A stretch of DNA of 64,000 bases from Antilocapra americana (GCA_007570785.1 ML664183.1:18771368-18835367); one strand, 5' to 3'; positions 12,130-23,645 are shown, counted from the first letter of the stretch. The notes: generated by a model from the sequence alone, not told the origin. A program made the numbers and translations.

Positions 12130-12240
12130 TCAGTCATGATTTCCTTATGTGTAAAATTAAATTGTCTTGTTATAAAGTTGGTGTGAAGATGAAGTAACCT
12201 GGTGTGTAAATAAGCGCCAAATAAATGATAGTTGTTTTGA
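12130..12240 (+). repeat. MIR SINE remnant
   Basis: 'tccttatgtgtaaaattaaat' ... 'aagttggtgtgaagatgaag' ... 'gcgccaaataaatgatagttg' follows the MIR 3' half in the sense direction. Confidence 0.5.
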
Positions 12241-12599
12241 TTACCAGCATGGCATATAATACCACTTATCTGTTATCACTCTAATGCTAGAATGTCAGTT
12301 CTTGAGCACATAAAATGTACTTTACTGTATAATCTCACTTCTTGTAATAAGTTGATTTTCAACCCATATGTGTAAATTAGTTTTTTGTTGGAGTGGTCAC
12401 ACTTAACAGTTTCAGTTTTATACCATCTTCAATGAATATAATATGTCATAGTTTTCAAAATAGTCCTCCTTGTTGTTTTATTCCACACAGTGACATTTAT
12501 AGAAATTACCTAATATATATTAAATGATTACAGTTCCTCTGACCAAGTATTTCTTAGAAAAGTTGTTTGTTTGTTTGTTTTTTTAAATAAGTGTGGATT

Positions 12600-13790
12600 C
12601 AGTAGAGAAAAGCTGGAAGCATTTCTCCCAAGATTAGGAACAAGAAAGAATGTCGACTCACACCACTTGAATTCAACATAATATTGGAATCCCTAGCCAT
12701 AGCAGTCAGACAACAAGAAGAAATAAAAGAAAATCAGATTGGTGAGGAAGAAGTAAAATTATCACTACTGACCAATGACATATTATATATGGAAAAGATG
12801 TCATCAAAAAATGACAATTTGGTTAAATTTTCAGATACGAAATTAATATACAGAAATCTGTTATGTTTCTATATATTAACAACAAAGCACCACAGAGAGA
12901 AATTAAGGGAATGATTCCATTTGCAATCGCATCAAAAAGAATGAAATACCTGGACATAAATCTACCTAAGATAGTAAAAGACCTGTACTTGGAAAACTAT
13001 GGAGAACTTGGAAAACTATTCACTGATGAATGAAATTAAAGATGGCACAGACACATGGAAAGATACACCAAGTCTATGGACTGGAAGAATTAATATTGCT
13101 AAAATGACTATATTCCTCAAGGCAATCTACAGATTCAGTGTAATCCCCATCAAGATACAATGAAATTTTCCATGAAACTAGAAGAAATAATTTTAAAATT
13201 TTTATGGAAACACAATATCAAATAGATAAAACAATCTTGAGAAAGAACAGTGCTGAAAGAACCATGCTCCCTTACTTCAGGCTATACTACAAAGCTACCG
13301 CCTTCAAAATCATATGGTGCTGGCACAAAAACAGACATACAGATCAATAGAACAGAGTAGAAAGCCCAGAAATAAATTCATATGTTTTATGATTATTTGG
13401 TTTATGGCAAAAGAGACAGGAATATATATACAATGGAGAAAAGACAGTCTCTTCAATAAGTGGTGTTGGGAAAATTGGACAGCTACATGTAAAAGAGTAA
13501 AATTAGAACATTTTCTAACACCATGTAAATAAATAAACTCAGAAAGGATTAAAGACCTAAATTGAGACTGGATACTATAAAGTTTCTAGAGGAAAACCTC
13601 AGAGAACACTCTTTGACATAAATCACAGATTTTTTTTTTTAACTTGTCTCCTAAAGTAAAGGAAATGAAAGGAAAAATAAACAAATTGGACCTAATTAAA
13701 CTTAAAGCTTTCGTATAGCAAAGGAAACCATTGAAAAAATGAAAAGGTAACCTCTACTGAATAGGAGAAAATACTTGTATTTTCAGTCAA
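12600..13790 (+). mobile_element. Old L1 LINE fragment (ORF2 region), both ends missing
   Basis: Sense L1 ORF2 from just before the reverse transcriptase active site to the C-terminal third. Recognisable words are KENQIGEEEVKLSLL (12684-12914 frame), then FHTLKIPP-type decayed text and [23 protein letters not shown] (13314-13532 frame). The FADD catalytic position reads as a broken 'LTND'. Much more diverged than the L1 locus at 23-30 kb, so older. A BovB copy begins directly at its right end. Confidence 0.82.
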
Positions 13791-14158
13791 GGAATCAGTT
13801 ATGTCTGATTCCTTTGACTCCATGGACTGTAGCATACCAGGCTCCTCGGTCCTACAGTATCTTCCAGAGTTTGCTCAGAGTCATGTCCATTGAGTCAGTG
13901 ATGCTATTCATACCTAATCATCTCATCCTCTACTTCCCCCTTCTCCTTTTGCCTTCAAACTTTCCCAGCGTAAGGATCGTTTCCATGAGTTGGCTCTTTG
14001 CATCAGGTGGCCAAAGTATTGAAGCTTTAGCATCAATCCTTCTAAGGATTACTCAGAGTTGATTTCCTTTAGGATTGACTAGTTTTTCTCTTTGCAGTCC
14101 AAGTTACTCTCAAGAATCTTCTCCAGTACCACAGTTCAAAAGCATCGTTCTTCAGTGC

Positions 14159-14958
14159 TCAGCTGGTCCAATTCTTACATCTGTACATGACACGTGGGAA
14201 AACCATAGCTTTGACTAGATGGACGTTTGTCAGCAAAGTGATGTCTCTGCTTTTGAATATGCTACCTAGGCTGACCATAGCTTTCCTACTAAAGAGTAAG
14301 AATCTTTTAACTTCATGGCTATGGTCACTGTCTGCAGTGATTTTGAAGCCCAAGAAAAGACAGTCTGTCATTGCTTCCGCTTTTCCCCCCTCTGTTTGTC
14401 ATGAAGTGGTGGTATCAGATACCACAATCTTAGTTTTCTGAATGTTGAGTTTTAATCCAGATTTTTCACTCCCCTCTTTTGCCCTCATCAAGCAGCTCTT
14501 TAGTTCCTCTTCACTTTCTACCGTTAAAGTGGTATTATCTGCATATCTGAGGCTATTGATATTTCTCCCAGCAATCTTGATTCCAGCTTGTGATTCATCC
14601 AGCCCAGCATTTTTCATAAGGTACTCTGTATATAGGTTAAATAAACAGGATGACAATGTACCGCCTTGAGGTACTCCTTTCCAAATGTGGAACAAATCAG
14701 TTGTTCTATGTCCAGTTCTAACTGTTGCTTCTTGACCTGCATACAGGTTTCTCGGGAAACAGATAAGGTGGTCTTGTATTCCCATCTCTTTACAATTTTC
14801 CCCAGTTTGTTGTGATATATACATGCAAAGGCTTTTGTGTAGTCAATAAAAGAGAAGTAGATGTTTCTCTGGAATCCCCTTGCTTTCTCCATGATCCAGT
14901 GAATGTTGTCAATTTGATCCTCTGGTTCCTCTGCCTTTCCTAAATCCAGCTTGTACAT
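14159..14958 (-). pseudogene. BovB reverse transcriptase remnant with YADN active site
   Basis: Minus-strand frames at 14399-14824 (141 residues) and 14614-14958 (114 residues) overlap in different frames and together cover the palm of the BovB reverse transcriptase. Visible motifs are IDYTKAFACIYHNKL (motif A region, normally FDCVDH), GVPQGGTLSSCLFNLY (motif B region) and LRYADNTTL. The catalytic YADD is YADN (14534-14545), so the second aspartate is lost. A frameshift separates the two frames. Downstream, 14159-14371 carries ITADSDHSHEVKR and VHLVKAMVFP. A dead relic with no cellular role expected. Confidence 0.87.
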
Positions 14959-15512
14959 CTGGAAAGTTATTGGTTCAGATACTGCTGAAGCCTAATTTGA
15001 AAAATTTTGAGCATTGCCTTGCTCATCTGAAATAAGCACAGTTGTGTGGTAGTTTGAGCATTCTTTGGCACTGCCCTTCTTTGGGACTGGAATGTAAACA
15101 GATCTTTTCCAATCCTGTGGCCACTACTGAGTTTTCTAAATCTGCTGACACGTTGAATGCAGCACTTTAACAGCATCATCTTTTAGGATTTGAAATAGCT
15201 CAGCTGGAATTCTGTCATCTTCACTAGCAGCTTTGTTCATAGTAATGCTTCCTTAGCCCCACTTGACTTCACACTCCATGTTGTCTGGCTATAGGTGAGT
15301 GACCACAGCATCATGGTTATCTGGTTCATTAGGGCCTTTCTTGTATAGTTTTTCTTGTGTATTCTTACCACCTCTTCTTAATCTCTTCTGTTTCTGTTAG
15401 ATCTTTACCATTTCTGTCCGTTTTTGTACCCATCCCACCCTTGCATGAAATGTTCCCTTGATATCTTCAATTTTCTTGAAGAGATCTCTAGTCTTTCCCA
15501 TTCTATTGTTGT

Positions 15513-15513
15513 C

Positions 15514-15577
<64 letters not shown>

Positions 15578-15579
15578 TT
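15513..15579. repeat. Compound microsatellite (CT)n(TA)n(T)n
   Basis: About 11 CT units, then about 17 TA units, then a T run. Likely polymorphic in length. Lies inside a BovB copy. Confidence 0.98.
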
Positions 15580-15829
15580 GCATTGTTCATTTAAGGCCTT
15601 CTTTTCTCTTATTGCTTTTCTCTGAAACTCCACATTCCTTTGGGTATATCTTTCCCTTCCTCCCTTGCCTTCATTCCCCTTCTTTCCTCAGTTACTAATA
15701 TTTGTAAAACCTCCTCAGAAAACCACTTTGCCTTCCTTTTCCTTTGGATGCTTTCAGTAACTGCCTTCTGTACAGTGTTACAAACCTCTGTCCTTTGGTC
15801 TTCACATATGATATACGTATTTTCAAATC

Positions 15830-16560
15830 AGTCATTTAAAAAAAAAAGAACACTTGGTTATTTGAGTACTGTTTATATTATTATCAATCAAAAGAAAATT
15901 CAGAGATTTGCTTGTTATGAATATTTTGTTAAGAAGGAAACAAAATATTGAAGAACAAGGACCCTTCAAATCCAAAACTAATATGAAGCTCAGAGGCATG
16001 TCATTGCAGGATGGCTTATAACGTGAACATCAGGAAGCTGTTTAACCTTCAAAATTATTTGTTATCATAATGGAATTTTCCATATGGTTAAGGATTATTT
16101 AAAAGTGATTATCTTATATCATTTTTGGAAGATGACTTAAATTATATTTATAATTATTAGTGGCATTTATAAAACAGAACCTTAATTGAGTTTGTTATGT
16201 TTATGAAATAAGCTAAAGTTTTACTTACATGGCTTCTAAGTTGCTCATGCTTGAGCAACTGGTTTTGTTGCTCAGGGATCTTCAAGCTCAAAATCCATTT
16301 TATTTTATTTATTATCCCATTTCTTTAAATATTTATATTTCTATAACATAATACAGTTGAAAATAATTCATTGTTCTTTGTTGACCACTTAGATGTATAA
16401 ATACCTTTCAGTACTCGAAGTAAGATCGTCTCCCAGTTATGAAGTAGGCATATAAAATAAGAGTGCTGAAGGTATTTAAAAATAGACTTAATGCAAACGT
16501 TATCATTGGCATACTTCCAGCAGGATTACTCTAGTTTCTTTATCTGCAGTATCAAGAACC
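15830..16560. other. No gene or repeat recognised
   Basis: AT-rich sequence. A local inverted pair around 'tgctcatgcttgagca' at 16241-16256 is the only structure noticed. Confidence 0.45.
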
Positions 16561-16564
16561 TTGT

Positions 16565-16626
16565 AGAAAGATTTTTAAGAGCATTAACACACACACACAC
16601 AGAAAGATTTTTAAGAGCATTTACAC

Positions 16627-16671
<45 letters not shown>
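16565..16671. repeat. CA microsatellite with a 36-bp tandem duplication
   Basis: 'agaaagatttttaagagcat' occurs at 16565-16584 and again at 16601-16620, each followed by a CA run. The second run continues, with interruptions, to 16671. The open frames across it (16491-16790 + and 16526-16771 -) only translate the dinucleotide repeat. Confidence 0.97.
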
Positions 16672-16672
<1 letters not shown>

Positions 16673-16851
16673 GGGTGTGGGATATTTGGAAGTTTCAAGA
16701 GCAAATGGCATAGGAAGAGCCAAAGTAAGAAAGGGAGAGATTTTTGGTACAGAATGCTGTGGTAGAGACAAGGTGCTTATCTGTTGCTGAAAATATTAAC
16801 ACCAAAAAGAGATCAAGGATCGACCTTGACTGATTTCTAATAGTACTTGTT

Positions 16852-17152
16852 GTTGTTCAGTTGCTCTGTTGTGTTTGACTGTTTGCAACCCCATGGACTG
16901 CCCTGTCCATCACCAACTCCTGGAGCTTACTCAAGCTCATGTCCATCGAGTTGGTGATGCCATTCAACTATCTCATCCTCTGGCATCCCCTTCTCCTCCT
17001 GTCTTTTCAATCTTTCCCAGCATCAGGGTCTTTTCCAGTGAGTCAGTTCTTTGCATCAGATGGCCAAAGTATTGGAGCTTCAGCTTCAGCATCAATCCTT
17101 TCAATGAATATTCAGGGTTGATTTCCTTTAGGATTTACTGGTTTGATCTCCT
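16852..17152 (-). mobile_element. BovB LINE 3' end
   Basis: Antisense BovB terminal ~300 bases, from 'ttgttgttcagttgctctg' to 'ggtttgatctcctta'. Possible imperfect TSD 'taatagtactt' / 'taatactt' on the two sides. Confidence 0.92.
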
Positions 17153-17159
17153 TACTGAT

Positions 17160-17837
17160 AATACTTAAAGCTATTAAATGGTAGCCTCAATTAGCATTCA
17201 TCATTTCAGTGTGACAAGATTTACAATTATATTACTGTAATGAACTTTGAAGAATTAAGGAACAAAAAATCACCAAGTTAGAAAAAAAAAGTATCCTTTG
17301 AAAACAGCTGATTAAAATTATTACCAATTATTGCTGACATTATTTCTAAAGATCCTTTTATAGCCAAAAGTATATTAAATACATATATTATTTATGCAAT
17401 TTTATTGTTTAAACCATACTCTTTTAGGGAACATAATTGTTAACTTACTCAATAAAGTATTTGTTATGCTAAATATATAATAATCGGTGATGAGGTTTTC
17501 TTTTGTTGTTTACAACTTGTCCTATCAGTCACCAAGTTAAACAATTATCTTCTCTTTAGAGCAAAGAAATTGTGTGCAATAAATTCCAAGTTTATTAAGG
17601 ACTACTAATCAGGATCTTGGTCTAGCGTTTCTAGTAATTTGAGCAGAGACATTGATACACTAAATTTCACAGTGCAAACCTGACCCTCAGATACATGAAC
17701 TTTAAGTGCTCATCATAAAAGGGGAGAGAAGGGTGAAGAGAGAACTGTTTTTTGAAAATACCTTGTGAGTAGGAAACAATCATTTACATATTAGTGTCGG
17801 GAAGAACTGCAGTAGGCAAACAGTAGGAGGGCCAGCA
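17160..17837. other. No gene or repeat recognised
   Basis: AT-rich unassigned sequence with no open frame of note. Confidence 0.5.
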
Positions 17838-17848
17838 CTGTTCCCATT

Positions 17849-18063
17849 CTGTGCTGTGCTTAGTTGCTTGGTCATGTCCAGCTCTTTGTCATCCCATGGA
17901 CTGTAGCCCGCCAGACCCCTTGGTCCATGAGGACTCTCCAGGGAAGAAGACTACTGGAGTGGGTTGACATGCCCTCCTCCAGGGACTCTTCCCTACCTAG
18001 GGATCAAACCCAGGTCTCCCGCATTGCAGGCGCATTCTTTACCATCTGAGCCACCAGGGAAGT
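17849..18063 (-). mobile_element. Bov-tA SINE
   Basis: Reverse of a full Bov-tA: BovA end first, then B box 'gggatcaaaccc' and head 'tgagccaccagggaagtc' at the right. Possible imperfect TSD 'ctgttcccatt' / 'ctgttctcaatt' at 17838 and 18064. Confidence 0.94.
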
Positions 18064-18075
18064 CTGTTCTCAATT

Positions 18076-18784
18076 TACTGACTTAGTATATTTAGTGGCA
18101 GACTACATCCTTGGGTAGTAGAAACTAAGGATTACAATATATAAGTACCTAAAATGACTTTATTTCAATAAGAATAAATAAGTAATATAATCCTTAGTTT
18201 ATGTGAAGTGAGAATTAGATACAATTTCCAATATAAGATTACCTGTGCGTTTGCTTCAATTTGAATATGAACTATAGAAGTTGATGGGATAAAGCTTTCC
18301 TCCCCTCCCCCCTTCTTGAGCTATATAAGCAAGGTCAGGTTGAGACAGTGGTTTAAAAGGTGTTTTCTGAAGTTCTTTTCTTATTTTTCAGTTTTGCAAT
18401 TTTCTTCTGGGCATTTAGAGACTGAATGGCAGTGTTGGTAACACTCTGGATACTCACATGCAATTTATTTCTCTGATACCAAGGTAGGCAAATAAATTTC
18501 ATGGTAAGAACTAACCCAGCAGACTAGTTAGAGTTGACAGGAGTGCCTACTCTAAAAGGACTTGAGGCATTTTCAGGTCTTAATGGTAAGGACCGCCATG
18601 ATCAATGACTGATGTCTGCCATGGTCAAGGAATTGGAAACCATAGCATGTGTTTCAAACACTTGCTATCTCGGATTTATTCAGTTTTTTCAATATTCATT
18701 ATTATTAGTGGTACTATTTATTTTTAAACACTGGGAAAACACATACATGCATACCCATTATACATATCAGAAAACTCTAAAACC

Positions 18785-18787
<3 letters not shown>
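18076..18787. other. No gene or repeat recognised
   Basis: Unassigned AT-rich sequence with no domain-bearing frame. Confidence 0.45.

Positions 18788-18826
<39 letters not shown>
18788..18826. repeat. TA microsatellite
   Basis: An uninterrupted run of about 19 TA units, just before a short L1 tail piece. The frame at 18612-18842 ends in its translation and is not a gene. Confidence 0.98.
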
Positions 18827-18828
<2 letters not shown>

Positions 18829-18841
18829 GAATAGAGATATA

Positions 18842-18935
18842 ATTCTTTTTTTAAGTGAAGAATAATTGCTTTATAGAATTTTGTGGTTTTCTGTCATACA
18901 TCAACAAGAATCAGCCATAGGTATACCCTAGTTCT
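18842..18935 (-). mobile_element. L1 LINE 3' UTR tail fragment
   Basis: 'tctgtcatacatcaacaagaat' with 'cagccataggtataccc' is the reverse of the ruminant L1 3' UTR end, as seen in sense at 29780-29815 and 61680-61715. Only the last ~90 bases are present. Confidence 0.7.
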
Positions 18936-19019
18936 TTAAATTGGACAAGAAAATATTGTTGGCGATCCAGATACCAGAAATGACATTGCTAACATGTAAC
19001 CAGGCAGTTGATCCCTAAT

Positions 19020-19165
19020 CTGCACAGCTCTATGATATCTGCATTTCAAACATGAAGGAATGAAGCTCAGTTGAGTAACCTACTAGAAGCCATGTGGATA
19101 GTAAGCACCTGAAATAAAATTGAAATTCAAGCTTCTGACCCTGAAAGTCAGTCCTTTCTCTTACT
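19020..19165 (-). repeat. MIR SINE remnant
   Basis: Reverse MIR order: 'catgaaggaatgaagctcag', 'agtaacctactagaagcca', 'gtggatagtaagcacctgaa', then 'ttcaagcttctgaccctg'. Confidence 0.6.
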
Positions 19166-19189
19166 CTTTGTGGTTTATTCTATATATAT

Positions 19190-19396
19190 CCTGAGTGTGT
19201 GCTCAGTTGTGTCCTACTCTTTGTGGCCCAAACAGACTGTAGCCCACCATGCTCCTCTGTCATGGGGATTCTCCAGGCAAGAATACTGGAGTGGGTTGCC
19301 ATTTCCTCCTCCAGGGGATCTTCCCAACCCAGGGATCAAACGTGTATCCTGCACTGGCAGGTGAATTCTTTACCACTGAGCCACATGGTGAAACCC
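19190..19396 (-). mobile_element. Bov-tA SINE
   Basis: Reverse Bov-tA with 'ctccaggcaagaatactgg', 'gggatcaaacgtg' (decayed B box) and a decayed head 'ctgagccacatggtgaaacc'. Three overlapping short open frames across it are SINE artefacts. Confidence 0.92.
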
Positions 19397-19399
19397 CTG

Positions 19400-20990
19400 C
19401 CTATATGAGCATGCATAGGAATAATGCATATGTATATATATATATTATATATACATACACATATATAACACTTTAAAAATATTTAATTGTCTAAATTCTG
19501 AGAGAATTCAGAGCAAGTAGTTTGACCCTTAAGTGAAACCAGCAACCTACCTTAGTTTGGAACACATGTGTATGCTTATGAACTTCAGCAGTTCTCATTT
19601 TTGTGTGTCTTTTGATAGTTTTCCCTAGATGAGCTGCTATAAAAGTACAGTTTTATCAGTTCTTCCAATACTGGGATAGTATCTTTTAAGCACATTTTGA
19701 ATCCAAATGGAAATAAATAGGTTTGTAGAGGGAAGTCTAAAATAAATCCCTCACACTGGCGTGCACACACACAAAAACCATGGTGATATACTTACATATT
19801 TTATACATGTAATTAAGGACTAGTGATATTCAGTATCTTGTGCTAAATCAGCATTGATTCAAGATGCAGAAAGAACTGGGCAGATGCTTTTGCTAATACA
19901 TCTTCTGTGTATCTCATCTTAGTACTGGCCTCAGTATTTTAGCAATTATTTCTTCAACACCTACTTTGTGCCAGGGACTAGTGTAAGCTGTGTACAATGG
20001 ACAGTAAATTAATGCTCTGTGAATGCCTAAAACCTCAAAAGGAAAGCAACAAAATTACCAAGAATTATCCAAGTTCCACGTGGAAAATATGTGTGACACC
20101 TTCTCTGTGCAGTTTGGCTTCAGGAACATTTGGACAAAGTAAAACATCTACAGAACAAAGACTGGAAAGGAAAAAAATATGCTCCTTTCATGCCTAGCTC
20201 GAGTAGAGAAGTGCATCGTAGACATTCGCCGTTGTGTATTAGTATCTTGTGTGCCTTAATATTGTTGGAAGATGGTTTCCCTCAGACTGACAGACCTTTA
20301 GCAGACAGCAATGGCTTCATGAATTTTAGTGGTAATACCTTAAGCATGTTTGTCAAGGAAACAAAAAGCTTTCAAAGTACTAAATAACTATGTCACTCTA
20401 TGGGATTTGACATTTTATATCTATGCTCTGCAGGCAGGCACCGTATACATTTATTGTCAGATGTGTCACACAAGCATCATAAAAGCTCCAGGAAAAGGCC
20501 GATTTGGGAAAGAAGCGACCTCTGCTTAACTCAGCACTCTTCCATAGCTGGTTACCTAATCACAACACCAGTCTTTTATAGTCATTTTGGGTGTGTCTGT
20601 GAGTTTTGCTGTTTTAAGCATTTGTCCCTTTATCCAAGTTTGATTTTTTTTTTTTTTATTGTTCAACCAGTAAGTGGTGAAATGCAGACTTGCAAAATTG
20701 TTTTCATTTTAAAGAAGAGCAGTTGTTTTACTAAATTCTCTCATGTACTATATTTGGGAAGTCATATGTTAATATCATCCTAATGCCTATGTTAAAGAAA
20801 GCAAAATGGAGAATATGTTCATGTAAATTTGGGTTAGAAAGGCAAAGTGGAAGAGCAAATTTAATTTTAAGATTTGTGATATGAAATATAGGCATTCAGT
20901 CAGTAGGTCAATAGGCATTATTAACCTCCCTCTTTGTGCCCAGGCCCTTTTGATAAAGTAGAATCCTTTAATATTATCTTTTGTTATTTC
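19400..20990. other. Mostly unassigned, with a TA-rich patch and an L2-like trace
   Basis: TA-rich sequence at 19430-19465. 'cacctactttgtgccaggga' near 19958-19977 resembles a reverse L2 end but is too short to be sure. The frames at 19997-20387 (+) and 20400-20783 (+, 127 residues) show no domain and no codon pattern I can distinguish from chance. Confidence 0.45.
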
Positions 20991-21002
20991 TATACCTATT
21001 AA

Positions 21003-21214
21003 TGTGTGCACGTGTGCTTAGTCATGACCAACTCTTTGAAACCCCATGAACCGTAGCCTGCCAGGCTCCTCTCTCTTTGGGATTGTCTAGGTAAGAATAA
21101 TGGAGAGGGTTGCCATTTCCTCCTCCAGGGAATCTTACCAACCCAGGGACTGAACTTGAGTCTCCTACATTAGCAGGTAGATTTTTTGCTGCTGAGCCAC
21201 CTGGGAAGCTCCCC
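21003..21214 (-). mobile_element. Bov-tA SINE
   Basis: Reverse Bov-tA bounded by an exact 11-base TSD, 'atacctattaa', at 20992-21002 and 21215-21225. The head at the right end reads 'gagccacctgggaagc'. Confidence 0.95.
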
Positions 21215-21225
21215 ATACCTATTAA

Positions 21226-21735
21226 GTAGTACATTATTTCTTTAGTCATCAGACGAAGAAAGAGAGAAGTTGGTCATATTTCAAAGGATTCTGCTACATT
21301 CTTCCACTTCAGGTGTGAGTTAAGTGTCAGGCAAGGCCTGATGAGTGCTCACCTGTCCCCTCTCACTCATCCACATGGTTTTGACACACTGGGTTTTCTA
21401 TCAGGCATTCTGATTTTCTGTTCTAGGGTAGTAAGAGATATTCTTGATGTTGAGAGAGAGACAAACTTCCTTATTGGCTGTCTTAAGGTTAAGTTTAATA
21501 ATTAGGAATCACCCATGGTTTTAGTTGAGTGCTGGTGTCTTCTACTACTTCTTGTGAACCATGATAACTGTTCTGCTTTGAAGGGTACAATTACATACAT
21601 TTCCAGCCCATCCAAGTCCAAACAAAGCATTTTGCAAGCATGGAATTGAATTTGCTTCTAAATTTCAGACAGTGAATCATTGTTTCATACTTCAAGGAAC
21701 CTCCTTTTTCTTTGCTGTTTATGATGTGCTCACTT
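21226..21735. other. No gene or repeat recognised
   Basis: Unassigned sequence between a Bov-tA and the MaLR region. Confidence 0.45.
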
Positions 21736-21739
21736 AAAA

Positions 21740-21855
21740 ATAAGGTGACCAGCTGTCCTGATTTGCCTGCTATGTAGGAATTTCAGTGATACTACCTAGA
21801 AACTCTGACATGGAGATGATCATCAAGGTGAATTCCTGTCAGTTTGTCCTGGAAA
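21740..21855. repeat. Possible ancient palindromic repeat
   Basis: 'aaggtgaccagctgtcctg' at the left and 'gtcagtttgtcctgg' at the right resemble a mammal-wide element beginning 'agggtgaccaga-gtccc'. A second candidate lies at 33605. Family name not known to me. Confidence 0.35.
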
Positions 21856-21879
21856 AAAAAAAAATCCAGGTACGCAGTT

Positions 21880-22358
21880 TCCTTTAGCTGCTGCAACAAA
21901 TCACCACAAATTTTGTGGCTTGAAATGTCAAAGTAGATTTTCTTAATAGTTTTAAATGTGAGAACTCCAACATGAGTTTAAAGTGCTCAAATACAGGTGT
22001 CAGCATAGCTGCTTCCCTCTGAAGGCTGTTTGCCTCTTTCAGCTTGGCAACAGCACCTCGTTACGGCCAAACTACAGGAAAGCCTGGCGTGCTGTAGTCT
22101 GTGGGGTAGCAAAGAGTTGGACACGACTGAGCAACTGAACTGAACTGATAGTCACTTGACCCTTCTCCTCCTTTGACTCTCTTGTGTGTCTCTTATGAGG
22201 AACATTGAGATTACATTCAGAACTCACTCAGTTAATCCAGGATAATCTTCCCATATCAAAATCCCTAATCATGTCTACAAAATCTTTTCTCTGTGTAAGA
22301 CAACATTCACAGGTTCAGGGGATTAGGATGTGGGCACCTTTAGGAGCCATTATTGCAG
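21880..22358 (-). mobile_element. MaLR LTR (MLT1-like), interrupted by a BovB scrap
   Basis: Reverse MLT1-type LTR. The left end reads 'tgctgcaacaaatcaccac', the right part 'aatccaggataatcttccc' ... 'cacaggttcaggggattagg' ... 'ggagccattattgcagcc'. These are hallmark MLT1 words in the expected order. A 75-base BovB 3' piece lies inside (22074-22149). Solo, non-coding, old. Confidence 0.8.
22074..22149 (+). mobile_element. BovB LINE 3' terminal scrap
   Basis: 'ggacacgactgagcaactga' followed by 'actgaactga' is the BovB 3' terminus in sense. Only ~75 bases, nested in the MaLR LTR. Confidence 0.85.
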
Positions 22359-22918
22359 CCAAGAACTTAGAAAACACATACTCCTTGGAAGGAAAGCTAT
22401 GACCAACCTAGATAGCATATTAAAAAGCAAAGACATTAGTTTGTCAGCGAAGATCCATCTAGTCAAGGTTATGGTTATTCCCGTAGTCATATATGGATAT
22501 GAGAGTTGGACTATAAACAAAGCTGAGTGCCAAAGAATTGATGCTTTTGACTGTGGTGTTGGAGAAGACTCTTGAGAGTCCATTGGACTGCAAGGAGATC
22601 CAACCAGTCCATCCTAAAAGAGATCAGCCCTGGGTGTTCATTGGAAGGACTGATGTTGAAGCTGAAACTCCAATACTTTGGCCACCTCATGCAAAGAGTT
22701 GACTCACTGGAAAAGACCCTAATGCTGGGAAGGATTGGGGGCAGGAGGAGAAGTGGACAACAGAGGATGAGATGGTTGGATGGCATCACCGACTCGATGG
22801 ACATGAGCTTGGGTAAACTCTAGGAGTTGATGATGGACAGGGAGGCCTGGCATGCTGCGATGCATGGGATCGCAGAGAGTCAGACACGACTGAGCAACTA
22901 AACTGAACTGATTCAGTT
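22356..22918 (+). mobile_element. BovB LINE 3' region
   Basis: Sense BovB from the C-terminal coding region to the end ('gcaactaaactgaactga'). Translation gives KAMTNLDSILKSKDISL and MVIPVVIYGYESWT, then after frameshifts RRSNQSILKEISPG and [15 protein letters not shown]. No reverse transcriptase active site is present. Confidence 0.92.
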
Positions 22919-23044
22919 CACCACACCAGGTTAAAAGTCTACTCTGCTGTTTACTACCATGACAAAGATGTAAACATTTTTGAAGTCACATGGTAAATAT
23001 TGGTTGGTATTCACTGCACAGCTGTCTGCTGATTTTGCGCTATA

Positions 23045-23262
23045 GTCCACAGTCATGCTGCTAGGGTTCAAATCCTGACTGCAGCAATCACTTGGTGTGA
23101 GAACTTTGCTTGTGCTAACTTAATGCCTATTGTCCCGATTTCCTCCTCTATAAGGTGATTATGCTAATAGAACCCACTTCACAAGGTCGTGGTGATAGGT
23201 TAATAATATTATAATTGAGGGGCTTAGAACAAACTTGAAACATGGGAAGTTCTCAGCCAACC
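23045..23262 (+). repeat. MIR SINE
   Basis: Sense MIR with B-box-like 'gggttcaaatcctgactgc', then 'gatttcctcctctataaggtg', 'cccacttcacaaggtcgtgg' and 'aggggcttagaacaaac'. Relatively long for a MIR. Confidence 0.7.
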
Positions 23263-23347
23263 TGAGCTTCTGCCACTGATGTTCCTTCTAATGTTTGTGT
23301 TCATAATTGTGACATAATCTAGTCTTTAAGTTTTTAAAATGTTTTCT

Positions 23348-23645
23348 CCACTCACACTGATAGATAGATCAACTAAACAGAAAATTAAAAAGGACACACA
23401 AACTTTAAATGATACAATAGACCAGTTAGACCTAATTGATATCTATAGGACATTTCACCCCAAAACAATGAATTTCACCTTTTTCTCAAGTGCACACGGA
23501 ACCTTTTCCAGAATAGATCACATCCTGGGCCATAAATCTAGCCTTGATAAATTCAGAAAAATTGAAATGATTCCAAGTGTCTTTTCTGACCACAATGCAG
23601 TAAGATTAGATATCAATTACAGAAAAAAAAAAAAAAACCTTTAAA
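23348..23645 (+). pseudogene. L1 ORF2 endonuclease C-terminal remnant (outer L1)
   Basis: The frame beginning at 23339 (its first codons are TSD sequence) reads as the end of the L1 AP-like endonuclease. It contains LIDIYRTFHPK, TFFSSAHGTFSRIDHILGHK and [10 protein letters not shown], including the SDH motif that supplies the catalytic histidine. In active elements this domain nicks target DNA. The N-terminal half, with the catalytic Asn and Glu, is absent through 5' truncation. An A-run after residue ~95 ends the frame. Confidence 0.9.

Larger units (their letters stand above)
11660..12330 (+). repeat. Decayed L2 LINE pieces
   Basis: 'tggctctccttccaaat', then 'ctctccttaaataccacctg' and 'atgctagaatgtcagttcttg' follow the order of the L2 3' region, with the Bov-tA at 11705 inside. 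A MIR-like segment lies between the last two parts. Strong divergence; family uncertain. Confidence 0.4.
13795..15815 (-). mobile_element. BovB LINE, 5'-truncated, ~2 kb
   Basis: Antisense BovB from its 3' end ('tgactccatggactgtagcat') through the reverse transcriptase and into the linker after the endonuclease ('taacaaacctctgtcc'). Frames are fragmented but long pieces survive. A compound CT/TA/T microsatellite (15513-15579) has grown inside it, at the place where other BovB copies read 'cctctatttctttgcattg'. Confidence 0.9.

Noticed and set aside
16589..16671. Regularly spaced repeats as a possible CRISPR array
   Set aside because: These are dinucleotide microsatellites in a mammalian genome with no spacer structure.
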